NCBI RefSeq assembly: GCF_011058155.1
Contig: NZ_JAALFC010000011.1
Span: 1 to 64,000, forward strand
Length of the DNA: 64,000 nt
Reading direction: 5' to 3'
DNA from: Litoribacterium kuwaitense
GTDB lineage: Bacteria; Bacillota; Bacilli; Bacillales; DSM-28697
Every line of letters starts with the position of its first letter. Position 1 is the first letter of the stretch. Made by a program: the position numbers and the translations under genes. The notes under the pieces were generated by a model, which had not been told where the DNA came from, made no database searches, and saw nothing but the letters and a program-made list of their open reading frames with translations. Of this stretch, positions 27,758 to 36,547 are shown piece after piece.

Positions 27758-28312
27758 TTAGCGTACCACAGATATGGACAGGGTTGGCGCTTTTTTCAAG
27801 TATGTACGAACACTTCCCGGCTCGTATAAATGAATGGGTTTTTGTGGCTCAACGTTAATCTGTGGTGAGTGTGAGGTGACATCTATGGATAACTCGCCCC
27901 GTCTCGCGCGAATTGAAACACTAAATGGCTCGGGAATCCAACCAATATTAAATTCATATTGTGGCATAAAATGTTTTTCTGCAGCCTGACGGTTTAATGG
28001 ATCACCACCGCGTTCAATTTTCATCAACTCATCCCCTGCAGAAGCAATATCCCCTATAAACGCAAGGGCTGATTGCTGTCCTCTATCGGCCGATTTTTCA
28101 ATCGCACGCCTTACCGAAAAAAGCCCCATACTTTCCCAAGCACGTGTCTGGTCGATTTGTAGTGAAGCTGGTTCGCTTTGAATTCGCACCGTTGCTTTTG
28201 GTTGACGAATAGACATTTCTGCTTTTGGCTGGCGTATCGTCTGCTGTGGTTGTGTCGTGTGAATGCCAAGTTGAGCATCGGTCGATTTTATTTGTAAACG
28301 GGGCATATCCAT
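27758..28312 (-). CDS. yviE: DUF6470-family (YviE) flagellar-locus protein
   Basis: This 184-residue protein begins MDMPRLQIKSTDAQLGI, with repeats of IRQPKA in the first 45 residues. QTRAWESMGLFSVRRAIEKSA follows in the middle. The family is defined by position between flgL and fliW in Bacillaceae; no function is known to me. It contains no signal or membrane segment. Confidence 0.88.
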   Translation of the reverse strand: MDMPRLQIKSTDAQLGIHTTQPQQTIRQPKAEMSIRQPKATVRIQSEPASLQIDQTRAWESMGLFSVRRAIEKSADRGQQSALAFIGDIASAGDELMKIERGGDPLNRQAAEKHFMPQYEFNIGWIPEPFSVSIRARRGELSIDVTSHSPQINVEPQKPIHLYEPGSVRTYLKKAPTLSISVVR

Positions 28313-28345
28313 TATTTCACCTTCTCATACACAAAATTTAAAACA

Positions 28346-28387
28346 CCCGCCAATAATGTTACTCAATGCAACCGTAACCATGGCGGG
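28346..28387 (-). terminator. Intercistronic hairpin between flgL and yviE
   Basis: On the minus strand CCCGCCA pairs with TGGCGGG, with inner GGTTAC/GTAAC pairing. The following TGTTTTAAATTTT is only partly a T tract. It may attenuate transcription or protect the upstream flgK-flgL mRNA. Confidence 0.6.
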
Positions 28388-28395
28388 ACGCATAC

Positions 28396-29286
28396 TTATC
28401 TTAGAAAATCCATGAGGCTCGGCTGCATGATACGCGCACCTACTGAAAGCGCCGCTCGATGAACCGTTTCCTGCATTTTTAGTTCTGTGATGACTTTTTC
28501 AATATCAGCGTCTTCATTTTTAGACAACACTTCGGTGGCAAACAAATGCTGAGAATCCATACGATCCTTGACAAGGTCAACACGGTTCGTCCGTGCTCCA
28601 ACTTCTGCCCGCTCAGCAGTCAAGTCCCCTAAGTAATTGTCAATCTTATCAAGCATTCCATCCATGTCACTGTTTTCCGTATCGGACAAGGCTGCTTTTA
28701 AATCATCGAGCATGTTAAAAAGGTCTTCATTAAATAAATCTTCCGCTTTTGTACTAATATCAATTTTGACACCTTTAGATACTTCTACTTCATATGGCTG
28801 CTGACCCGTCATGTATGGAGGTGGATCACCACCAGCTGGACGGCTTTCATCGATCGGAGGTGTCTCTGTGTTTGTGCCATTAAAAATATAGCGCCCACCA
28901 AATTGGGTATTGGCTATATCTATGAGGTCTTCACGAAGCTCAGCAACTTCTTTTTCGATTTTCGCCTGATCTCCTGCGGATACAGGACCATTATTTGCCT
29001 GAACGACGAGGTCACGAATTCGTTTCATTGCGTTATCGGCGTGAGCAAGACTCGTATCCGTATTATCAAGCCAGCTTTGCGCGTGAGAGACATTTTTTTG
29101 AAATTGTTTAATTTCAGCTAAACTTTCACGGTAGGCGATGCCTTTCATCGCCACGACTGGATCTTGCGAAGGCTTACTAATTTTCCGGTTCGAATAAAGC
29201 TGGTTTTGCAACTCGCCTAAACGACCGTAGCTCTGACCAATATTTCGCAACATATTTCCTGCCAGCATCGATTGCGTCACTCTCAT
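28396..29286 (-). CDS. flgL: Flagellar hook-associated protein 3
   Basis: This 296-residue hook-filament junction protein begins MRVTQSMLAGNMLRNIG, with SKPSQDPVVAMKGIAYR close behind. The C-terminal MQETVHRAALSVGARIMQPSLMDFLR is the conserved D0 end. It follows flgK after six bases. At the junction it joins FlgK to the flagellin filament. Confidence 0.96.
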   Translation of the reverse strand: MRVTQSMLAGNMLRNIGQSYGRLGELQNQLYSNRKISKPSQDPVVAMKGIAYRESLAEIKQFQKNVSHAQSWLDNTDTSLAHADNAMKRIRDLVVQANNGPVSAGDQAKIEKEVAELREDLIDIANTQFGGRYIFNGTNTETPPIDESRPAGGDPPPYMTGQQPYEVEVSKGVKIDISTKAEDLFNEDLFNMLDDLKAALSDTENSDMDGMLDKIDNYLGDLTAERAEVGARTNRVDLVKDRMDSQHLFATEVLSKNEDADIEKVITELKMQETVHRAALSVGARIMQPSLMDFLR

Positions 29287-29292
29287 GTTACG

Positions 29293-30864
29293 TTACCTCC
29301 CTACGCGGCCCATGCCATTGATGATCCGATCGAGCATTTCATCGACAGTTGTCATGCTTCTTGCCGCAGCATTGTACGCATGCTGAAATTTGACCATATT
29401 CGTAATTTCTTCATCTAGTAAAACACCACTAATCGATTGACGGCCTTGGTCCACTGTGAGTAAAGCAAGCTCTGCATTCTCAAGCAATGTTTGCGACTCT
29501 TTCGTCGTCGTTCCCATATCACCAATCATTTTCTCATAATAATCGGTAAAGCTTGCTTCCACGCCATTGCCAAAATCCAGATCAGCTTTCATTAAATCGG
29601 CTAGCGCCTGCGCGTTGCCACCATCTCCACTGCCGATATCATTGCCAGGAGATGCGGCAGCGATTAAATTATAGTCATTCATAATCTCCTCTGAAACTGT
29701 GATTTGCCCTGCAAAACCTTTCATTGTCGCAGGCATTTGATTATTGTCACCGACAAAGAACGGATTATCTGCCCCGACGGTTCCGCCATTGATTTCCGTT
29801 AATGTTTGACCTTTTTCATGCTGCTCATTAAAGGCCGTCGCAAACGTAAAGGCCATTCGGTCGAGCTCTGCAAGCATGTCTGGATAAATCCCCTTCACTT
29901 GTCCACCGATTTCAAAACCAAACGATTCAATTTTTGCCTTTAATGTGCCCATCGGAATCGCAACATCTGCTTGCCCATTAAAGGAGTAACTTTTGTCTCC
30001 TACAGAAAAGCCAGTAGCAGCTTGTTCACTATCGCTAAATTGAACTTCCATTTCTTGAGTGGAATTGGTTTTTCCATTTAGTAAAACGATCGGAGGGTCA
30101 TAGGATAAACCGCTGTCTTGAACGATTTCAATGCTCATTTTCCCTTCTGCAACTTCAGAAGCATTTGCTCCCGGTTGAATTAATTCTGTTTTTATATTCA
30201 CTAAAGAAGACAGCTCATCCACCAACATGTCTCTTTGGTCATACAAACCATTAGGAACATCACCGTGAGGCTCGATTTTACCGATTTCCTGATTAATTTG
30301 ATTTATACGGGTCAAAATGGAATTAATATCAAAAGTTGTCTGCTGTATTTCTTCTTTCGCCTGATTTTGATATTCAACGATGCTGTCATGTAAATAGTTA
30401 AACGTGTTTGCCAACGCCATACCCTTCTGGCGTACGACACTACGAGCGCCAAGGTTTTCACCGTTAGTGGCCAGCACTTGCATTGAGTCCCAAAACTCAT
30501 TAAACGTGCTCGCAAGACCATCTTCACTTGGCTCATTCATTAAGCCTTCAAGACGGCTCAATGAATCGTAACGATTTCCCCAATAGGTGGTCTTCGTATA
30601 TTCTGTTCGGAAACGCTGGTCTAAGAAAGCATTGCGAACACGTTGAACGTCAGTGCCTTCGACTCCCGTACCCATATGACCTGGAATCAATGGTCGATTT
30701 CGTCCAACAGAAGGAAAGCCGTCTGTTGCAACTAAATTAACGCGCTGGCGTGTATAACCTGGCGTGTTGGCATTGGCTACATTATGATTGATCGTTTGTA
30801 ACGAATATTGTTGAGCACGCAAGCCTCTTAGGGCAGTCTCAAGCCCATGAAAAGTAGATGTCAA
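29293..30864 (-). CDS. flgK: Flagellar hook-associated protein 1
   Basis: This 523-residue protein begins MTSTFHGLETALRGLRAQQYSLQ, with NHNVANANTPGYTRQRV, the rod/hook D0 signature. The C-terminus IVKFQ-like segment (here MVKFQHAYNAAARSMTTVDEM) is conserved. FlgK is the first junction protein added after the hook. It is preceded by flgN, its chaperone, after 11 bases. Confidence 0.97.
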   Translation of the reverse strand: MTSTFHGLETALRGLRAQQYSLQTINHNVANANTPGYTRQRVNLVATDGFPSVGRNRPLIPGHMGTGVEGTDVQRVRNAFLDQRFRTEYTKTTYWGNRYDSLSRLEGLMNEPSEDGLASTFNEFWDSMQVLATNGENLGARSVVRQKGMALANTFNYLHDSIVEYQNQAKEEIQQTTFDINSILTRINQINQEIGKIEPHGDVPNGLYDQRDMLVDELSSLVNIKTELIQPGANASEVAEGKMSIEIVQDSGLSYDPPIVLLNGKTNSTQEMEVQFSDSEQAATGFSVGDKSYSFNGQADVAIPMGTLKAKIESFGFEIGGQVKGIYPDMLAELDRMAFTFATAFNEQHEKGQTLTEINGGTVGADNPFFVGDNNQMPATMKGFAGQITVSEEIMNDYNLIAAASPGNDIGSGDGGNAQALADLMKADLDFGNGVEASFTDYYEKMIGDMGTTTKESQTLLENAELALLTVDQGRQSISGVLLDEEITNMVKFQHAYNAAARSMTTVDEMLDRIINGMGRVGR

Positions 30865-30875
30865 TGCAAGTCCCC

Positions 30876-31316
30876 CTATGCTTTTGAATCAAATGTACGA
30901 ATGGGCGGTGCAGTCGTCTGTTGGTTTGGATCATATGTATAATCAGTAGCTGGCGGCAATGCCCAATCGATGGTCTGATGAACAAAGTGCAAGGATTGCT
31001 CGACAAGCTTCTGATTCTCATCGTTTAGTAAACGTAGCGTATTCATCGTCTCTAATAATTGGGCAAGGTCACCGCGCGCAGCTTGCTCAGCGTCAGGCTC
31101 CATATCGGACAACCCATGCTCGATGTGATGCATACCGTTCTCTTGCATATGCTTCCAAATCGCATTCACTTGGTCAATACACACTTTTTCACGAGCGGTC
31201 ATTTCTTGTAGTCTTTCCATGTTGTTCTCTAAAAGGACAACACGTTTAGAGCGAGCAATCTCAAGCAGCTCGATATGGATAAAGTGTAATTGCTGGAGCA
31301 TCTCCACGATTGTCAT
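30876..31316 (-). CDS. flgN: FlgN-family export chaperone
   Basis: From the ATG at 31316 the product has 146 residues. This ATG overlaps the flgM stop as ATGA and has GGGGGAC upstream. It is helical and begins MTIVEMLQQLHFIHIELLEIA. FlgN protects FlgK and FlgL before export. Position between flgM and flgK matches B. subtilis yvyG/flgN. Confidence 0.88.
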   Translation of the reverse strand: MTIVEMLQQLHFIHIELLEIARSKRVVLLENNMERLQEMTAREKVCIDQVNAIWKHMQENGMHHIEHGLSDMEPDAEQAARGDLAQLLETMNTLRLLNDENQKLVEQSLHFVHQTIDWALPPATDYTYDPNQQTTAPPIRTFDSKA

Positions 31317-31618
31317 TGATCCGTCCCCCGAGGGTTCCAATAGTCAAACATCTTCTGAGCGGTCTTTAATAAATCTTTATCATAAGTCCCCTGATCAATT
31401 TGCTCTTTTAGTTTTTCAAGTTTAGCAGTACGGTCTTCATCAAGCGTCTGACTCATTTGCATGATTTTTGCCTCTTTAGAAATATCAATAGAATCATTAG
31501 CTATCCGCTGGGAAAGCTCTTTTTGTTGCGCGTTTTCTGCCTTGCTGTCTTGTGAAGCATTCTCTTTATTTTGAATGTATAGTGAAGATGACAGCGATTG
31601 GTAAGGATTGATTTTCAA
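31313..31618 (-). CDS. flgM: Anti-sigma-D factor FlgM
   Basis: FlgM holds sigma-D inactive until it is exported or removed on hook completion. The preferred start is TTG at 31618 (GAGGTG upstream), giving 101 residues from MKINPYQSL. A GTG at 31630 overlapping the yvyF stop is an alternative. The C-terminal half IDISKEAKIMQMSQTLDEDR to LLKTAQKMFDYW is the sigma-binding part. Confidence 0.9.
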   Translation of the reverse strand: MKINPYQSLSSSLYIQNKENASQDSKAENAQQKELSQRIANDSIDISKEAKIMQMSQTLDEDRTAKLEKLKEQIDQGTYDKDLLKTAQKMFDYWNPRGTDQ

Positions 31619-31626
31619 GCCTAAGT

Positions 31627-32058
31627 TCACCTCTCGTCTGGCTTATCGGATTTACCGGACCATATATGATACGTGTGCCGGGATTCTGCTTTTACTCGTG
31701 CTGTACGTTCCTGCTCTTTATCAAAGGTCGCCAAATCTCTCGAGATTTCTTGACTGCAAGAGTCGCAAATCGTCCCTTGCTGAATCGCTTGACCACACCG
31801 TTCGCACGGATAACCTAAGTTTGGAAAATTAACGACACGCAAACGTCCTTTTTTGAGAAACTTTAATATCACAGGTTCTTCAACACCGGTTTTTTCCACA
31901 ACTTCCTGCATATTAGCAGTCCGGTTTTTCCTTTGCTTTAAAAAAACGTGTACACGATCGAAAAGCTCTTCTTCTTTTAGAAAACAACTGCGACAAACAT
32001 CTTGGGTTGCTGTGCGATAAAATAAAGCGCCACAGCTAGGACAGTTGTCAACCTCCAT
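31627..32058 (-). CDS. yvyF: YvyF-type flagellar operon zinc-ribbon protein
   Basis: This 143-residue protein has two cysteine clusters. CPSCGALF...CRSC is at residues 6-25 and CERCGQAI...CDSC at about 82-97. A MerR/HTH-like middle with VEEPVILKFLKKGRLRV lies between them. It belongs to the family found upstream of flgM in Bacillaceae. It is likely a regulator, but no target is known. It starts the flgM-flgN-flgK-flgL group. Confidence 0.88.
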   Translation of the reverse strand: MEVDNCPSCGALFYRTATQDVCRSCFLKEEELFDRVHVFLKQRKNRTANMQEVVEKTGVEEPVILKFLKKGRLRVVNFPNLGYPCERCGQAIQQGTICDSCSQEISRDLATFDKEQERTARVKAESRHTYHIWSGKSDKPDER

Positions 32059-32348
32059 GAAGTACCCCTCCAGTCTTAAACTTTATATCGTCATATATAA
32101 AAATGAAGTTTAGCATTTTAAACGGTTTTTTAGATGAAACACGACCATTGACCTGTCTCACTTATATAAGTGTATACGATTTTAGGAGAAAACAGCTACA
32201 AAACGAAATATTTTATGAGCACTATAGAAATAGTCATTCTACACTTTTTCTAGTTATAGACTATAGTTGCTACTATGTCTCAGCCTGCGAGCGAAGCATT
32301 ACAGAGTTAAAGCACTTGTCAATATGCACTCTTTTACTTGAGTCTGAT

Positions 32349-33026
32349 TCAAACACGAATCAATGTCATTGACGCAATTTCTCTCATTCCAGCTTGTTTT
32401 AAGTGAGCAGCTAACGCATGAACCGTCGCACCTGTCGTATATAAATCATCTATAATGACCGCTTTCGTCGGTACATCTGCTTCTGTCACTTCAAAATGTA
32501 TTTTCGCTTCCATGCGAGCATGTCTCGTTTTTTTACTTTGCGCTTCTGCACTGATTCGGTCTACACCACGCCAGATACGAGCGCCTGTAAAAAGAGCCAG
32601 CTGCTCAGCTTGGTTAAATTTTCTTCTTCTTTTTCGTTCATTGTTAACTGGAACAGGAATCACTACGGTAAATTGACGTGAAAAGACATGCTGAAAGGCG
32701 TTGTTAAAAACAGGGGAAAGCACTTCTCCAAGCTGATAGTCACCACGATACTTCCACTGGGCAATAAAGCCTTTCATAAAATCATTATATCGAAAAAGTG
32801 AATAGTTTCTCTGCAACGTGTGAGGGACAACGCCATTCCATTTTTCGCAATCGCTGCAAATCTCTACTTCAACATCAGATTGTTTCATACAGCGAAAACA
32901 ATATTGACCATCAATCGGCTCAAACTGCCGCTCGCATTCTTGACACAACCATTGTGGCCTGCTGTTATACCAATCAAGCCATCCGCTTGATTTTGGAATC
33001 GGAAGACGACAATATAAACAATTCAT
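32349..33026 (-). CDS. comFC: Competence protein ComFC
   Basis: This 225-residue phosphoribosyltransferase-like protein is needed for DNA uptake. The N-terminal zinc cluster has CLYC, CQEC, CFRC and CSDC. The C-terminal PRPP-type motif VIIDDLYTTGATVHAL is intact (residues about 186-201). The start overlaps the comFA stop as ATGA. No comFB lies between them, unlike B. subtilis. The 290-base gap after its stop (32059-32348) contains no clear gene. Confidence 0.95.
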   Translation of the reverse strand: MNCLYCRLPIPKSSGWLDWYNSRPQWLCQECERQFEPIDGQYCFRCMKQSDVEVEICSDCEKWNGVVPHTLQRNYSLFRYNDFMKGFIAQWKYRGDYQLGEVLSPVFNNAFQHVFSRQFTVVIPVPVNNERKRRRKFNQAEQLALFTGARIWRGVDRISAEAQSKKTRHARMEAKIHFEVTEADVPTKAVIIDDLYTTGATVHALAAHLKQAGMREIASMTLIRV

Positions 33027-34420
33027 TGTCCCTCTCCCCTCTTTTCGTTCATAGCGAGGTGATTCATATCTTGAATATGCGAACGCGCCGCAAGCATGTC
33101 CTTTGTCAAACCTTCATGAAATAAAACAATATCACCTAGCGGATCATCAATGCTCCGGCCGACTCTTCCGCAGATTTGTACGAGTGCACTCTCAGTAAAA
33201 ATGGCATGATGCGCCTGCCATACAGCTACGGCTACATACGGAATCGTCACGCCTCTTTCCAAAATTGATGTTGTCACTAAGACGGCAATCTCTTGCTTAC
33301 GAAACGCCTGCACCTTTTCAATTCGCTCTGCATCTTCCGCATGCACTCCCGCCACTTTCGGTGTGATGCGTTGCACAAGCTCTACCATCGCCGCCACATC
33401 TTTAACCGTCGGAACGAACAGAAAGACGGGACGACGCTCATCCAACCAACGGTTTAATCTTTTTTTCAAGCCTAAAGGTATTCGTTGCTGCTGAAAGTGC
33501 CGCTCCCCAAACAAGAGGCGTTGAAATGTAGGCTCTGGCAAAGGCTTGCCGTGATATCGTGCGGGAATTCTTACGACTGCGAGCTTCTTTTGCTTGATTT
33601 GCTGTTTCATCTCTTGACTAGGCGTCGCTGTTAAATAAATAATCGCACATCTAGGTTTGGCAGCCTGCTTTACCGCAAACTGTAGCATATCATCCATCGC
33701 GTATGGAAATGCATCTACCTCATCAATAATAATACAATCAAAAGCTGCAAAAAACCGCAATAGCTGATGCGTTGTGCATAATAATAAAGCTTGGTCTTTG
33801 ACCACATCTAAAGTGCCTGCATATAAGGCAGCCATCGGAACCTGTGGAAAAACAGCCCGAAGGCGCGGTGCTAGCTCGCGAATGACATCGGAGCGCGGAG
33901 ATGCGATCGCTACCCGCTTTCCTTCAGAAAGGGCTTTCGCTATTCCAGCAAACAGCATTTCGGTTTTTCCAGATCCACAAACTGCCCAAACGGTTAGTTT
34001 TTCGCCGCCGTCGATCGTGTCGCTAATAAGTTCGCTGGCGTAAAGCTGCTGAGCAGTCAATTCACCCGACCAGACGAGCTGTACCTTTTGCTTCACATGG
34101 GAAGCATGCGCTGGCCAACGATACAACAATGTACACGTATCACTTCTACCAAGCTGAAGACATCGGCGACAATAAGTGCTCAGCTTACCACAATAGGCGC
34201 AAGTGTGACTATAAAAAGACGACATCTGTTGATTTCCACACCGTCGACACGTTGTCTTTCCGTTTTTTTGATCAACCGCAGTGATAGTCTCATAACCACT
34301 TGGGATTTGTGAATATTGAGATAACTCAGAGGATAGTAATTGGCGTCCTGCGAAAAAACTCTTTTCAGGGTGATTGACTTGAACGTTCGACACATCATCT
34401 AAACAAGGAGAAGAGAACAT
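33023..34420 (-). CDS. comFA: Competence DNA translocase/helicase ComFA
   Basis: This 465-residue superfamily-2 ATPase helps drive single-stranded DNA into the cell. The N-terminal zinc finger has CRRCGNQ, CAYCGK and CRRC (about residues 58-88). Walker A is AVCGSGKTEM, motif II is IIIDEVDAF, motif III is YLTATPSQ and motif VI is QICGRVGR. It has the normal length. Upstream, 34421-34502 holds no gene. Confidence 0.95.
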   Translation of the reverse strand: MFSSPCLDDVSNVQVNHPEKSFFAGRQLLSSELSQYSQIPSGYETITAVDQKNGKTTCRRCGNQQMSSFYSHTCAYCGKLSTYCRRCLQLGRSDTCTLLYRWPAHASHVKQKVQLVWSGELTAQQLYASELISDTIDGGEKLTVWAVCGSGKTEMLFAGIAKALSEGKRVAIASPRSDVIRELAPRLRAVFPQVPMAALYAGTLDVVKDQALLLCTTHQLLRFFAAFDCIIIDEVDAFPYAMDDMLQFAVKQAAKPRCAIIYLTATPSQEMKQQIKQKKLAVVRIPARYHGKPLPEPTFQRLLFGERHFQQQRIPLGLKKRLNRWLDERRPVFLFVPTVKDVAAMVELVQRITPKVAGVHAEDAERIEKVQAFRKQEIAVLVTTSILERGVTIPYVAVAVWQAHHAIFTESALVQICGRVGRSIDDPLGDIVLFHEGLTKDMLAARSHIQDMNHLAMNEKRGEGQ

Positions 34421-34502
34421 TTACCGAGGCCTCCAATCGGGGGAAATAGGGTTTGGAAAATGGAGAAGTAAGAAGTACGCCACTTCATCATAAAAAGGTT
34501 AT

Positions 34503-34546
34503 AAAGTGCAGACAAACTTAGGTGATATTTTGTCTACACTTTTTTG
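34503..34546. terminator. Hairpin terminator downstream of degV
   Basis: AAAGTGCAGACAAA pairs with TTTGTCTACACTTT around an 11-base loop. A T run follows on the plus strand and a weaker one on the minus strand. On the minus strand it lies about 110 bases past the degV stop. It belongs to the same hairpin type as 11490 and 18607. Confidence 0.7.
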
Positions 34547-34654
34547 GTCAGTCTATTTACACCGTTCGTTAACTAATTTTTGAATGAAGCGTACGCGTAA
34601 ATGAAGAGCGTTCATGAAGAGACGAAAGCAGTGGGACTTACTAAATCGTGACGA

Positions 34655-35509
34655 CTACTCAGTTAATGCGACAGGACACCAACCAATTCCTAAAGCGCCT
34701 TCACCTAAATGCGTCCCAATCACTGCACCAAAATAACTAATAAAAACAGACGCACTCGGATACTCACGTTCAATTTCCTGTTTTAATTCGTTGGCTTCCT
34801 CCAGACGGTTTGCATGAATAATCGTGATGGTTGCGTTCCCTTCACGCTCTAGGCTTTCAGAGAGCTTCTGCATAATGCGTGCTTTCGCTCGTTTCCGTGT
34901 GCGAATTTTTTCATACGGAACGATCTTTTTATCAACGAAATGCAATACAGGCTTGATTTGCAGCATACTGCCTACGAGTGCCTGAGCACCTGTTAAACGT
35001 CCGCCTTTTTGCAAATGCTTTAGATCTTCAACGATAAAGTAAGCCTTTGTATGTTGGCGCAGTTTATGTAATTGTTGAACAATCTCTTGTGGATGTATTC
35101 CTGCTTGCGCCTTCTTTGCTGCGGCAAGCACAAGCATCCCTTGGGGCATACAGCTGATTTCAGAATCAAAGACATACACCTCTAAATTTTCAATCATATC
35201 ACCAGCAGTGATCGCCGCCTGATACGTTCCGGAAATGGCGCTTGATAAGTGTATCGAAATGACAGCATCATATGATTGCGCAATCTCTTCGTAAAGCTTA
35301 GTGAACTCACCAATCGCCGGTTGCGATGTTTTTGGCAATTCATCTGCATCACGAACTTTGTCATAAAAATCGTCTGCTGTTAACTCTATCTCTTCTTGGA
35401 AGCTCTCTCCGTTCATGATGACGTTCAGAGGAATTCGATAGATGTTGTTATTTTTAAGCATCGCTTCTGTTAAATAAGCAGTACTATCTGTTACAATGGC
35501 TGTTTTCAA
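34655..35509 (-). CDS. DegV family fatty-acid-binding protein
   Basis: This 284-residue protein begins MKTAIVTDSTAYLT, with ISIHLSSAISGTYQAA and GGRLTGAQALVGSMLQIKP, the two DegV signatures. DegV/FakB proteins present bound fatty acids to the kinase FakA. It is monocistronic and precedes the degS-degU pair in the genome, as in B. subtilis. Confidence 0.95.
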   Translation of the reverse strand: MKTAIVTDSTAYLTEAMLKNNNIYRIPLNVIMNGESFQEEIELTADDFYDKVRDADELPKTSQPAIGEFTKLYEEIAQSYDAVISIHLSSAISGTYQAAITAGDMIENLEVYVFDSEISCMPQGMLVLAAAKKAQAGIHPQEIVQQLHKLRQHTKAYFIVEDLKHLQKGGRLTGAQALVGSMLQIKPVLHFVDKKIVPYEKIRTRKRAKARIMQKLSESLEREGNATITIIHANRLEEANELKQEIEREYPSASVFISYFGAVIGTHLGEGALGIGWCPVALTE

Positions 35510-35630
35510 AATTCACCATTCCTTTTCTAACGAAACTTCTAATTGCCTATATCTATCATAGTTTACATGCTCAGCTAAGGAATTGCTATCTGCATTTTTC
35601 TAGAGAGTAGATAAGGGGAGGTTGGTAAAA

Positions 35631-35831
35631 ATGGAGGCCTTGGGAGAAGTCGGCATAGGCGAAAAAAGCGAACGCTTTGACGATCACGTCCGCCTACTAA
35701 AACGAGCCTCTGGAGCAAAGAAGCGCTTTGAACCGTATTTGTGGTCAGGTTGGCTTTTTGCATTGACAGCATCGCTGATCATAAACTTTGTTGCAAATCT
35801 TTTTACCGCACGACGACCCAACCATTTTTAA
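35631..35831 (+). CDS. Small predicted membrane protein, convergent with degU
   Basis: This 66-residue reading frame starts [20 protein letters not shown], with AGGGGAGG nine bases before ATG. A charged N-terminal part is followed by one hydrophobic segment (about residues 43-60, [18 protein letters not shown]) and a short basic tail ARRPNHF. This fits a single-pass, tail-anchored protein. Its last 29 bases overlap the end of degU on the other strand. I do not recognise the family. The ribosome site and amino-acid pattern argue for a real gene; no homologue search was possible. Confidence 0.55.
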   Translation: MEALGEVGIGEKSERFDDHVRLLKRASGAKKRFEPYLWSGWLFALTASLIINFVANLFTARRPNHF

Positions 35832-36489
35832 TCGCGACGACAACCGCCTGTGTTCGATCATTGACATTCATTTTTTGTAGAATATTGCTCACATGGTTTT
35901 TTACCGTTTTTTCAGAAATATATAATGTTTCACCTATGGAGCGATTGCTTTTTCCATCAGCCAGTAATTGCAAAACCTCACATTCGCGACGTGTCAGGAT
36001 ATGCAATGGACGACGGACTTCCTCAGGCTCTGCCTCTCCATAATGGTTTTGCTTCTGCTGCAAGAGGCGACGGTATTCCTTGACTAAGTTATGGGTGATT
36101 TTCGGGTGTAAATAAGAACCACCATCGCTCACTATTTTAACTGCTTCAATGAGTGTATCTGCATCCATTTCTTTCAGGAGATAGCCCGTTGCGCCCGTTT
36201 TTAATGCATGGGTCACATACGACTCATCATCGTGAATCGATAGGATAATCACCTTTGTACCCGGAAATGTTTCGACTAAGCGCTTTGTGGCCTCCACCCC
36301 ATTAACCCGGGGCATGTTAATATCCATAATGACGACATCCGGCTTGTACGTTCTGATTAAATCAATCGCTTCATCGCCATCATCGCCTTCCGCGACGACT
36401 TCGAATGTGCGTTCCAGCTCTAAGATTCGTTTGATCCCTTCTCGAAACAATTGATGATCATCAATAATGACGATACGTGTGGATGACAT
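35803..36489 (-). CDS. degU: Response regulator DegU
   Basis: From ATG at 36489 (GAGGAGG upstream) the product has 228 residues. The receiver domain has [14 protein letters not shown] and the phospho-acceptor in VVIMDINMP (about Asp-55). The C-terminal LuxR/GerE helix-turn-helix has [21 protein letters not shown]. DegU controls exoenzymes, competence and motility. It follows degS after 58 bases. Confidence 0.97.
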   Translation of the reverse strand: MSSTRIVIIDDHQLFREGIKRILELERTFEVVAEGDDGDEAIDLIRTYKPDVVIMDINMPRVNGVEATKRLVETFPGTKVIILSIHDDESYVTHALKTGATGYLLKEMDADTLIEAVKIVSDGGSYLHPKITHNLVKEYRRLLQQKQNHYGEAEPEEVRRPLHILTRRECEVLQLLADGKSNRSIGETLYISEKTVKNHVSNILQKMNVNDRTQAVVVAIKNGWVVVR

Positions 36490-36547
36490 ACCACGCCCTC
36501 CTCTATTCTTCACTATTTCTTATTTAAAATTAAATGAATGCACTTGG

